A DNA stretch of 64,000 bases, taken from NCBI RefSeq assembly GCF_014637085.1, contig NZ_BMEU01000016.1, positions 1 to 64,000 on the forward strand, written 5' to 3'. Under the pieces are notes generated by a model. That model was not told the DNA's origin and made no database searches. It was given only the letters and a program-made list of their open reading frames with translations. The first letter of the stretch is position 1; every line of letters begins with the position of its first letter. This DNA comes from Comamonas phosphati. GTDB taxonomy: Bacteria > Pseudomonadota > Gammaproteobacteria > Burkholderiales > Burkholderiaceae_C. Below are positions 52,853 to 60,526 of this stretch, in pieces. Both the position numbers and the translations under genes were made by a program.

Positions 52853-53869
52853 ATGAGTAGCTATCGCATCGCCCTGAATTTCGAGGACGGGGTGACCCGC
52901 TTCGTAGATTGCGGCGCCAACGAAAAAGTGCTGGATGCAGCGTTCCGCAATCGCATCAACCTGCCCATGGATTGCTCCGACGGCGTATGCGGCACCTGCA
53001 AGTGCCGCGCCGAAAGCGGCACCTACGACCTGGGCGACGACTATATCGAAGACGCGCTGACCGAGGATGAGGCCACCCAGGGGCTGGTGCTGACCTGCCA
53101 GATGGTGCCCAGCTCCGACTGCGTGATCTCGGTGCCCTTACCCTCGACGGCCTGCAAGACCGGAATGGCCCGGTTCAGCGGCACGGTCGCGGCCGTTGCG
53201 CCGTTCGGCGACGCGGCCTATGAACTGGCGCTCGATGTGCCTGAAGATGCGCCGGCCTTCCTGCCAGGGCAGTACGTGAACATCGGCGTGCCGGGCAGCG
53301 GCCAGCACCGCTCCTACTCGTTCAGTTCCGTGCCGGGAGCGCACCGCATGACTTTTCTCATCAAGCACGTTCCGGGCGGGCTGATGAGTTCGTGGCTGCA
53401 GGGCGCAGCGAGCGGCCAGGTGCTGGAGATGACCGGCCCGCTGGGCAGCTTTTACCTGCGCTCCGTGACTCGCCCGCTGCTGCTGCTGGCCGGCGGCACG
53501 GGCCTGGCGCCTTTTCTGTCGATGCTGGAGGAACTGGCGCGCCAGGGCATGGCCCAGCCCGTGCACATGATCTACGGCGTGACGCGCGATCAGGATCTGG
53601 TGCTGGTCGAGCGCCTGGAGGAATACGCCCGGCGCGTGCCCGGCTTTACCTTCACCACCTGTGTGGCCGATGCTGCCACCGCGCACGAACGCCAGGGCTA
53701 CGTCACCCAACACATGCCGGCGCAGGCGCTGCACGGCGGCAATGTGGACGTATACCTGTGCGGTCCGCCACCCATGGTCGAGGCGGTGCAGAAGTACTTC
53801 AAGTCCGAAGGCATCACGCCCGCGAGCTTCCAATACGAGAAGTTCACTCCCAACCTGGTTGCGGCATAG
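52853..53869 (+). CDS. benC: Benzoate 1,2-dioxygenase electron transfer component (reductase)
   Basis: A 338-residue NADH:acceptor reductase that passes electrons to BenAB. The N-terminal plant-type ferredoxin domain has Cys41, Cys46 and Cys49 (CSDGVCGTCKCR) and the fourth Cys in LVLTCQMVP (about 82). The FAD domain (about 105-205) has HRSYSFSSVPG, and the NAD domain (about 210-338) has LLLLAGGTGLAPFLSMLEEL and YLCGPPPMVEAV. This Fd-FAD-NAD order is the BenC/XylZ type. benD begins 12 bp downstream. Confidence 0.95.
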   Translation: MSSYRIALNFEDGVTRFVDCGANEKVLDAAFRNRINLPMDCSDGVCGTCKCRAESGTYDLGDDYIEDALTEDEATQGLVLTCQMVPSSDCVISVPLPSTACKTGMARFSGTVAAVAPFGDAAYELALDVPEDAPAFLPGQYVNIGVPGSGQHRSYSFSSVPGAHRMTFLIKHVPGGLMSSWLQGAASGQVLEMTGPLGSFYLRSVTRPLLLLAGGTGLAPFLSMLEELARQGMAQPVHMIYGVTRDQDLVLVERLEEYARRVPGFTFTTCVADAATAHERQGYVTQHMPAQALHGGNVDVYLCGPPPMVEAVQKYFKSEGITPASFQYEKFTPNLVAA

Positions 53870-53881
53870 ACGGAGCAAGAC

Positions 53882-54664
53882 ATGAAAAATCGTTTTGAAG
53901 GCAAGGTCGTGGTCGTGACCGGCGCTGCCCAGGGCATAGGCCGTGGCGTGGCGCTGGGCTGCGCCGCAGCAGGTGGCCGGGTGCTGTTCGTGGACCGAGC
54001 CGATTTCGTCGCCGACGTGGCGGCCGAAGCGGTCGGAGCGGGAAGCGGCAATACCACCAGCTTCGTCGCTGATCTCGAAACCTATGAGGGCGCTCAGGCC
54101 GCTCTGGCGTTTGCCGTCGAGAAATTCGGCGGCATCGATATCCTGATCAACTGCGTCGGTGGTGCCATCCGCATGCGACCGTATGCCGAGTTCGAACCTG
54201 CGCAGATCGACGCGGAAATCCGCCGTTCGCTCATGCCCACGTTATATGCCTGCCACGCGGTGCTGCCACACTTGCTGGCTCGCGGAGGCGGGACCATCGT
54301 CAACGTGTCGTCCAACGCCACGCGCGGCATCCGCCGCGTGCCGTATTCGGCGGCCAAGGGTGGCGTCAATGCACTGACGGCGGCGCTGGCCATGGAATAT
54401 GGGCAGCAGGGCATCCGCGTCGTGGCGAGCGCGCCGGGCGGCACCTTGGCACCGCCCCGGCGCATTCCGCGCAATGCTGTGGGCGACACCGAGAAGGAGC
54501 AGGCCTGGATGAACGAGGCCGTGCAGCAGGTTACCGAGTCCACCTTCCTCAAGCGCTACGGCAGCCTCGACGAACAGGTGGCGCCCATTCTGTTCCTGGC
54601 CTCGGACGAAGCCAGCTACATCACAGGCTCGGTGCTGCCCGTGGCGGGCGGCGACAACGGCTGA
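53882..54664 (+). CDS. benD: 1,6-dihydroxycyclohexa-2,4-diene-1-carboxylate dehydrogenase
   Basis: A 260-residue short-chain dehydrogenase that oxidises and decarboxylates benzoate cis-diol to catechol. Motifs: VVVTGAAQGIGRGVALGCAA (NAD binding), LINCVGGAIRMRPYAEFEP in place of the usual NNAG, catalytic Ser in NVSSNATRGIRRVPYSAAKG with Tyr and Lys (YSAAK). SNATRGIRRVPY and the APGGTLAPPRRIPRN loop are typical of BenD/XylL. A gap of about 150 bp with an AT-rich hairpin separates it from the next gene. Confidence 0.94.
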   Translation: MKNRFEGKVVVVTGAAQGIGRGVALGCAAAGGRVLFVDRADFVADVAAEAVGAGSGNTTSFVADLETYEGAQAALAFAVEKFGGIDILINCVGGAIRMRPYAEFEPAQIDAEIRRSLMPTLYACHAVLPHLLARGGGTIVNVSSNATRGIRRVPYSAAKGGVNALTAALAMEYGQQGIRVVASAPGGTLAPPRRIPRNAVGDTEKEQAWMNEAVQQVTESTFLKRYGSLDEQVAPILFLASDEASYITGSVLPVAGGDNG

Positions 54665-54706
54665 CTGCCATTTTCTGTCGATTAAAAAAAGGAGCTGCTA
54701 ACGGCC

Positions 54707-54753
54707 ATGAATAAATGATTTCAGAATTAAAAATATCTGAAATTATTATTCAT
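54707..54753 (+). promoter_or_regulatory. AT-rich stem-loop between benD and the Rid-family gene
   Basis: ATGAATAA (54707-54714) pairs with TTATTCAT (54746-54753) and TTTCAGA (54719-54725) with TCTGAAA (54736-54742). The stem begins at an ATG that follows AAAAGGAG and opens a 3-codon frame (Met-Asn-Lys-stop). There is no T-run, so it is more like an mRNA-processing or translational hairpin than a terminator. Base composition here is clearly lower in G+C than in the flanking genes. Confidence 0.55.
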
Positions 54754-54816
54754 AGGGCGATAGCGGCTATGAATTTATTGCGGCGATTTCGCCTGCAGAT
54801 CGTGAACGGGGATTCC

Positions 54817-55224
54817 ATGTGCGGCCGAGAAGCCATTATTCCGCCCGGAATGGAGTCGGTATACGAAAAGATCGGCTACGCGCCAGCGTTGAAGGTCGGC
54901 AACACCATCTACGTGTCCGGCCAGATCGGGCGCGATGCCTCGATGAAGCTGGTGGAGGACCGCGAGGCGCAGATCGTGCAGGCGTTCGAAAACCTCCGGC
55001 TTGTGCTGGAGGCCGCGGGCTCGTCGCTGGCCGACGTGGTCGACCTGACGAGCTTTCACACCGACTTGCGCGACCAGCCCTTGTTCATGCAGGTGCGTGA
55101 CCGCTACCTCACCACCCACCCCAAGCCCGCGTGGACGGCCGTCGGCGCGCACATGCTCTGCGGCACACCGGGCTATATCGTCGAAATCAAGGCTGTTGCG
55201 GTGCTGCCGGACGCCGGTAAATAG
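54817..55224 (+). CDS. Rid-family (YjgF/L-PSP) protein in the ben cluster
   Basis: A 135-residue member of the Rid superfamily, small trimeric proteins that often hydrolyse imines or enamines. It shows GYAPALKVGNTIYVSGQIGR, the hydrophobic core segment and KPAWTAVGAHMLCGTP then YIVEIKAVAVLP. The canonical RidA arginine, normally in PARSxVEV, is not there; the aligned position is Trp or Ala in PKPAWTAVG, so it belongs to a Rid subgroup without the deaminase arginine. ATG 54817 (behind GGGGATTCC) is preferred over the upstream AT-rich extension. The gene is 23 bp ahead of benK. A role on a cat/ben intermediate is possible but unproven. Confidence 0.82.
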   Translation: MCGREAIIPPGMESVYEKIGYAPALKVGNTIYVSGQIGRDASMKLVEDREAQIVQAFENLRLVLEAAGSSLADVVDLTSFHTDLRDQPLFMQVRDRYLTTHPKPAWTAVGAHMLCGTPGYIVEIKAVAVLPDAGK

Positions 55225-55247
55225 AAAAACCAAGGAGACATATAGAG

Positions 55248-56609
55248 ATGAAAACGATAGAAGTCCATCAGGTCATCGACAACGCCCGCTTCACCAAATT
55301 CCATTGGATGGTGACGTGGCTATGCGCGCTGCTGCTGATTTTCGACGGTTACGACCTGTTCATTTTTGGCGCGGTGTTGCCCGTGCTGATGAAGGAGTGG
55401 AGCCTGACGCCCGTGCAGGCCGGAGCCCTGGGCAGCTATGCGTTGTTCGGCATGATGTTCGGCGCCTTTATTTTCGGCCCGCTGGCCGACCGCATCGGCC
55501 GCAAGAAAGGCGTGGCCATTAGCTTTGTCGTGTTCACTCTTTCTACCTTTATGAGTGGTTTCGCCACGACGCCAACGGAGTTCGGTCTCTACCGTTTCAT
55601 CGCTGGTCTGGGCTGCGGCGGGCTGATGCCCAATGCCGTGGCCTTGATGAATGAGTATGCGCCTAAGCGCTTGCGCAGCACCTTGGTGGCCGTGATGTTC
55701 AGTGGCTATTCGCTGGGTGGCGTTTTGTGCGCCGGCATGGGCATTTACATGCTGCCTCGCTTTGGTTGGCAGTCCATGTTCCTTGTCACTGCCGTGCCGC
55801 TTGTTCTGTTGCCGTTTATCCTTTTGAAGTTGCCTGAGTCCGTGGGCTTTCTGCTGCGCCACGGACAGGATGGCAAGGCGCGCGAAATGCTGGGCAAGGT
55901 GGCGCCGGAGATGCGTTTGGCCGTGGATGCGCGCCTAGTCCAGGCCGATGTGAAGGGGGCCGGTGTCCCGATGCTTGATCTGTTCAGGCAGGAACGTGCC
56001 ACTGGCACTTTCATGATCTGGATGTCCTTTTTCTCCTGCCTGCTGATGGTGTATGCGCTGGGCTCCTGGCTACCCAAGCTGATGGCCAATGCCGGCTACA
56101 GTCTCGGATCGAGCCTGTCGTTCTTGCTGATGCTGAATTTCGGGGGCGTGGTCGGCGCCATCGTGGGCGGCTGGCTGGGCGACCGCTTCAGCCTGCCCAA
56201 GGTGATCGTAGGTTTCTTCGCCTTGGGCACGGTGGCCATTGGGTTGCTGGGCTTCAACAGTCCGATGCCTGTGCTGTACCTGCTGATTGCCATTGCGGGT
56301 GCCACGACCATAGGCACGCAGATCCTGCTGTATGCGAACACGGCGCAGTTCTATCCGCTGGCAATTCGTTCTACGGGCTTGGGCTGGGCTTCGGGCATCG
56401 GCCGCACGGGCGCCATCGTCGGCCCGCTGCTGGGTGGCTGGCTCATGGCGGAGGCCTTGCCACTGAAGATCAACTTCCTGGTGTTTGCCGCGCCGGGCTT
56501 GGCGGCGGCTCTGGCCATGGTGGTTTTCATTTTCCGGTGCCGCAGCCCCCGCAGCGAGGCCAGCGCGATGGCGCCGGCATGGGCGGCGGCCGCTCCCGGT
56601 ACCTTGTAA
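55248..56609 (+). CDS. benK: MFS aromatic acid:H+ symporter (BenK/PcaK type)
   Basis: A 453-residue 12-helix inner-membrane carrier of the AAHS family that imports benzoate or related acids with protons. The first helix has the family signature LLIFDGYDLFIFGAVLPVLM with the DGYD motif. The loop 2-3 motif is GPLADRIGRKKGVAIS, and the loop 8-9 equivalent is GWLGDRFSLPKV. It is preceded by CAAGGAGACATATAGAG. Adjacent ben genes give the substrate. A second, different MFS gene follows after 12 bp. Confidence 0.9.
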   Translation: MKTIEVHQVIDNARFTKFHWMVTWLCALLLIFDGYDLFIFGAVLPVLMKEWSLTPVQAGALGSYALFGMMFGAFIFGPLADRIGRKKGVAISFVVFTLSTFMSGFATTPTEFGLYRFIAGLGCGGLMPNAVALMNEYAPKRLRSTLVAVMFSGYSLGGVLCAGMGIYMLPRFGWQSMFLVTAVPLVLLPFILLKLPESVGFLLRHGQDGKAREMLGKVAPEMRLAVDARLVQADVKGAGVPMLDLFRQERATGTFMIWMSFFSCLLMVYALGSWLPKLMANAGYSLGSSLSFLLMLNFGGVVGAIVGGWLGDRFSLPKVIVGFFALGTVAIGLLGFNSPMPVLYLLIAIAGATTIGTQILLYANTAQFYPLAIRSTGLGWASGIGRTGAIVGPLLGGWLMAEALPLKINFLVFAAPGLAAALAMVVFIFRCRSPRSEASAMAPAWAAAAPGTL

Positions 56610-56621
56610 AAAGGAAGACAA

Positions 56622-58028
56622 ATGTGCGCGCGCCGCATGGCCGAGGCTTTGCACGACGTACGGGACGGTGCCGCCGTTTCGCAGAGTCCCGCCTCCCAAT
56701 GGACTATCCCGTCCCTGATCGACAACGAGCAGCTGGGCGCTTTTCAATGGCGAGTGCTGATCCTGTGCTTCGTCATTGCGCTGTTGGACGGCTTCGACAC
56801 CCAGGCCATTGCGTTCACCGGGCCGGCCATTTTGGCGGCCTTTAATTTGCCGGCGGGCTCGCTGGCTCCGATCCTCACGGCAGGTATCGTCGGCATGACC
56901 ATCGGCGCCATGACGCTGGGCATGGTGGGTGACCGCATAGGCCGCCGCCCGACCATCATGCTGAGCCTGGCGATCTTTGGCTGTGCGACGCTGGCCACGG
57001 CATGGGCTACCGATACCACGCATATCCTGGCGCTGCGCTTTATCGCCGGGCTGGGGATGGGGGGCAGCACGCCCGTGCTGCTGGCGCTGGCGGCCGAGTA
57101 TGGACCTGCCCGCTACCGTGGAGCCATTATGACCGGCGTGCTTCTGGGGCTGCCAGCGGGCGCGATGCTGGGCGGGCTGCTGGCGGTACGCATGCTGCCG
57201 CTGATTGGCTGGGAGGGCATCTTCGTCGTTGGCGGCGGCCTGCCGCTGGCGATGTTGGCGCTTATCGCGCTGCTTTTGCCCGAATCGCTCTATTACCGCG
57301 CGACGCGCGGCGATCCGGCAGGGCAGCGCTATATCGCCAAGGTCCTCTCGAAGATCGTTACCCGGTCTCTACCTGCGGATGCGCGCTTCATGGTGCCGGA
57401 GTCCGCCGTGGCCCGTGCCGGCGTCCGAGCACTGTTTGTCGACGGCAATGCGGGCAAGACCATTGGCATCTGGGCCATCTATCTGTTGAACTGGGTGGCA
57501 TGGTTCATGCTGTTGTCCTGGCTACCCACGGTTCTCAAGGCTGCGGGCCTGCATGCGCAGGATGCGCCCCTGGGTACGGTGATCGTCAATGCGGTATTCA
57601 TCATCTGCGCGATACCGCTGTCGCTGCTGTTGCCGCGTGTCGATACGCGGCGCCTGTTGGCCGTGATGTTCGCTGTCGGCGTCGCGGTGGCGCTGGGCCT
57701 GGGTTTCGCGGGCCAGAGATGGACGCTGGTATTCATGCTGGTGGGCGTGGCCGGCTTTGGCATCGGTGGGCAGCAGATCGCGCTGAACTACCTGATCGTT
57801 GGCGCCTATCCGACCGCGCTGCGCGCGACGGCGACAGGCTGGTCCATCGGCATGGGGCGCGCAGGCGCCATACTGGGTTCGGCCATCGGCGGCAGCTTTC
57901 TGGCCTGGGGTGGTCCGAAGGGCTTTTTCCTTGCATTGGCCGTGCCGCTGATCGTGGCGGGCATCGCGGTGCTGAGCCTGAAGCTACGGCCTGCTGCGTC
58001 AGGTGCAGAGGCACTGGCATTGCATTGA
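56622..58028 (+). CDS. Second MFS aromatic acid transporter (AAHS family)
   Basis: A 468-residue 12-helix MFS carrier. Helix 1 carries FVIALLDGFDTQAIAFTGPA with the DGFD(T/Q) motif of aromatic acid symporters, and the loop 2-3 motif is GMVGDRIGRRPTIM. RFIAGLGMGGSTPVLLALAA is helix 4. The N-terminal 35 residues are hydrophilic. It starts at 56622 behind AAAAGGAAGACAA, 12 bp after benK. It is clearly not a duplicate of benK; the two share only family motifs. It may transport a related substrate such as a hydroxybenzoate or muconate (inference). Confidence 0.87.
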   Translation: MCARRMAEALHDVRDGAAVSQSPASQWTIPSLIDNEQLGAFQWRVLILCFVIALLDGFDTQAIAFTGPAILAAFNLPAGSLAPILTAGIVGMTIGAMTLGMVGDRIGRRPTIMLSLAIFGCATLATAWATDTTHILALRFIAGLGMGGSTPVLLALAAEYGPARYRGAIMTGVLLGLPAGAMLGGLLAVRMLPLIGWEGIFVVGGGLPLAMLALIALLLPESLYYRATRGDPAGQRYIAKVLSKIVTRSLPADARFMVPESAVARAGVRALFVDGNAGKTIGIWAIYLLNWVAWFMLLSWLPTVLKAAGLHAQDAPLGTVIVNAVFIICAIPLSLLLPRVDTRRLLAVMFAVGVAVALGLGFAGQRWTLVFMLVGVAGFGIGGQQIALNYLIVGAYPTALRATATGWSIGMGRAGAILGSAIGGSFLAWGGPKGFFLALAVPLIVAGIAVLSLKLRPAASGAEALALH

Positions 58029-58071
58029 CAGGGCTTTCTTGTCTTTGACGAACTTGCACAGAGGGCATTGC

Positions 58072-59238
58072 GTGGCATTCAAACATGGTTCCCTTACGGC
58101 CTGGGTTGCCGGGTTGCTTGCGGTGCTGATCTCGTATGCGGGACCGCTGCTCATCTTCATCCAGGCGGCCCAGGCTGGCCATGTCCCGGGTGTGGAGCTG
58201 ACCTCGTGGATCTGGGCGATCTCGATGGGGGCCGGCGTGAGCGGCTTGCTGCTGAGCTGGTGGCTCAGGCTGCCGATCATCACGGCCTGGTCCGCACCGG
58301 GTACGGCCTTGCTGTTGAGCCTGTTTCCCGGCATTTCCATGCCCGAAGTCGTGGGGGCCTATCTCACGGCTGCGGCCATCGTCATCGCCATTGGCGTGAC
58401 CGGCTGTTTCGAGAGGATCGTGGCCTTCATTCCCAAAGGCATCGCGGCAGGAATGATGGCCGGCATCCTGTTCCAGTTCGGCGTGCAGGTTTTTCGCGCC
58501 AGTGTGGATGCGCCCAGCGTGGTGTTTGCCATGCTGGCTGCCTATCTGATCGGCAAACGACTGTGGCCGCGCTATGCCATCGTCATCGTGGCAGTGACGG
58601 GATTTGCCGTAGCCTTGGCCATGGGCAAGACCAATTTGCAGGTGCTGGGGCTGGCGGCTGCCCATCCGGTGTTCGTCGCGCCGCAGTTCAATCTGGGGGT
58701 GTTCTTCAGCTTTACCCTACCGCTGGTGCTGGTGAGCCTGACCGGGCAGTACCTGCCCGGCATGGCGGTGCTGCAACTGGCTGGCTATCGCGTGCCGTCC
58801 AGGGCGGTGGTGACGGGCACGGGCCTGGCCTCGCTGCTGATGGCATGCTTTGGTGGCATCACCATCGTGCTGGCCGCCATCACGGCTGCGCTATGCACGG
58901 GCAAGGATGCGCACCAGGACCCCGCCAAGCGCTATGTCGCCGGTATTGCCAACGGTGTTTTTTATCTGATCGGCGGCACCTTCGCGGGAACTATCGTGCA
59001 GGTGTTCACGGCCTTTCCGTCCGCTTTGATTGCGGCGTTGGCCGGTCTGGCGTTGATCGGCGCCATCGTCTCCAACGTCAGGCTCATGGTCGATGAAGGC
59101 GCCTACGTGGAGCCGTCGGTGATCACCTTCCTGGCCACGGCTTCGGGCATGACGCTATTTGGGTTGGGGGCTGCTTTTTGGGGCGTGGTGTTCGGCATGG
59201 CTTCGTATTGGCTGTTCGACCAGCCTAGAAAAGCGTAA
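58072..59238 (+). CDS. benE: Benzoate:H+ symporter BenE
   Basis: A 388-residue membrane protein of the BenE family, about 11-12 hydrophobic segments. The opening LTAWVAGLLAVLISYAGPLL and the [37 protein letters not shown] and LTGQYLPGMAVLQLAGYRVP elements are family-typical. GTG 58072 with AGAGGGC upstream is the likely start; the frame is open further, but those residues overlap the previous gene region and do not look membrane-like. It is the third putative importer in a row in this operon. The GTPase gene begins 22 bp after it. Confidence 0.9.
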   Translation: MAFKHGSLTAWVAGLLAVLISYAGPLLIFIQAAQAGHVPGVELTSWIWAISMGAGVSGLLLSWWLRLPIITAWSAPGTALLLSLFPGISMPEVVGAYLTAAAIVIAIGVTGCFERIVAFIPKGIAAGMMAGILFQFGVQVFRASVDAPSVVFAMLAAYLIGKRLWPRYAIVIVAVTGFAVALAMGKTNLQVLGLAAAHPVFVAPQFNLGVFFSFTLPLVLVSLTGQYLPGMAVLQLAGYRVPSRAVVTGTGLASLLMACFGGITIVLAAITAALCTGKDAHQDPAKRYVAGIANGVFYLIGGTFAGTIVQVFTAFPSALIAALAGLALIGAIVSNVRLMVDEGAYVEPSVITFLATASGMTLFGLGAAFWGVVFGMASYWLFDQPRKA

Positions 59239-59260
59239 TAAACACGGGAGAACCACGAAG

Positions 59261-60526
59261 ATGGCAGCTGAGAAATTCGATCTGGCCGCACGCGATGTGC
59301 TGGCCGTGGTGCCGGCGCGCGCGCCTGATGTCGCGCGCCTGCGCGCGCTGCTGCACCAGGGCGCGCAACCCACCGTGACGGTAATGGGCAAATACAACCA
59401 CGGAAAGAGCCGCCTCCTCAACGAGTTGATGGGCCGCGATGTTTTTGCCGTTGCCGACCGGCGCGAGACGATAGCCTTGGCCGAGCATGTGCGCAAGGAG
59501 GTCCGCTGGCTGGATGCTCCGGGGTTGGACGCCGACGTGGCCGGGGAAGACGACGGCCATGCGTATCGGGCCGCGTGGCTGGAGTCCGATATCCGTCTGT
59601 TCGTCCACGCGGCCAAGGAGGGCGAACTCGATGCTGCCGAGCGTGGCTTGCTGCAGGCGCTGCGCGCGGACCAGGAGCGCACGCGAAGAAGGACGTTGCT
59701 CGTGCTGACACAGGTGGATCAGATGGCTGACGACGCGCACCTGGACAGGGTCGCGCAGGCCATCCAGGCGCAGGTGCCGCAGTTGCCGCTGCATCCGGTC
59801 TCGTCCACGCGTCATCGCCAGGGCGCGGAGGGGGGGAAGAAGCTTTTGCTTGAAAAAAGCGGGATTCCGGCCTTGCAGGCCGCACTCCGCAGCGTGATGG
59901 ATCAGGTGCCGCAAGCGCGTCGGCATGAATCTGGCCTGTTGTTCGATGAAATCCATGAAGAACTGCGGCGCTTGCAGGCCGACAGGGCGCAGAACCTTCA
60001 GGAACTGCAAAGTCTTCAGCTGCGTCAGCGTCAGGATTTCGATCAGGGCCTGGCCGACGTGCTCGAAATGGTGCAGGCCGATCTGCAGCCAGTGCTTGAA
60101 GTCAGCGGCTCCGATGAGGCGCTGGTGCCCGATTCGTTCGAGCACATGTTCAAGCTCACGGCAGGAAAGCAGGAGCGTGCGCGCATTCAGATTGCCTATT
60201 CGCGCGCATGCATCGCCATCAACGCCCACCTCGTAAAGCATGGCGTGGTGGGGCTGCCGGTGGTGCAGCAGACCTCGGTGCGCAGCCTGGACACGGTCAT
60301 GGTGGCGGTCATGGGCGTATCGGTCAAATACCGCGACGATCTGCGCCGCCTTTTCTGCGAGCCCGAAGGGCGCGGCAGACTGAGGCAGGATTTTGCCCAT
60401 TACTTTGAGCTGTCCGAGGATCGCGTGGCCTTGCAGCAGTGGATCGGCGCAAGCGCGGCGGGTCTGGCCGATACCGATACGGCCCTGGCCGCCTTGCCGG
60501 CTTTGCGCATGCGGGAGGCCGCGTGA
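59261..60526 (+). CDS. Dynamin-like GTPase, first of a tandem pair
   Basis: A 421-residue soluble GTPase. G1 is GKYNHGKS (residues 43-50), a probable G2 Thr is Thr70 (RRETIALAEH), G3 is DAPG (85-88, WLDAPGLD) and G4 is TQVD (150-153). After the G domain (about 36-215) comes a helical, coiled-coil-rich region (about 235-310, EELRRLQADRAQNLQELQSL) and a helical C-terminus, the plan of bacterial dynamin-like or LeoA/YjdA-like proteins. No membrane helix is seen. The ribosome binding site CGGGAG lies 22 bp behind benE. Its stop overlaps the start of a second, related GTPase, suggesting a hetero-oligomer. Cellular role unknown. Confidence 0.78.
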   Translation: MAAEKFDLAARDVLAVVPARAPDVARLRALLHQGAQPTVTVMGKYNHGKSRLLNELMGRDVFAVADRRETIALAEHVRKEVRWLDAPGLDADVAGEDDGHAYRAAWLESDIRLFVHAAKEGELDAAERGLLQALRADQERTRRRTLLVLTQVDQMADDAHLDRVAQAIQAQVPQLPLHPVSSTRHRQGAEGGKKLLLEKSGIPALQAALRSVMDQVPQARRHESGLLFDEIHEELRRLQADRAQNLQELQSLQLRQRQDFDQGLADVLEMVQADLQPVLEVSGSDEALVPDSFEHMFKLTAGKQERARIQIAYSRACIAINAHLVKHGVVGLPVVQQTSVRSLDTVMVAVMGVSVKYRDDLRRLFCEPEGRGRLRQDFAHYFELSEDRVALQQWIGASAAGLADTDTALAALPALRMREAA

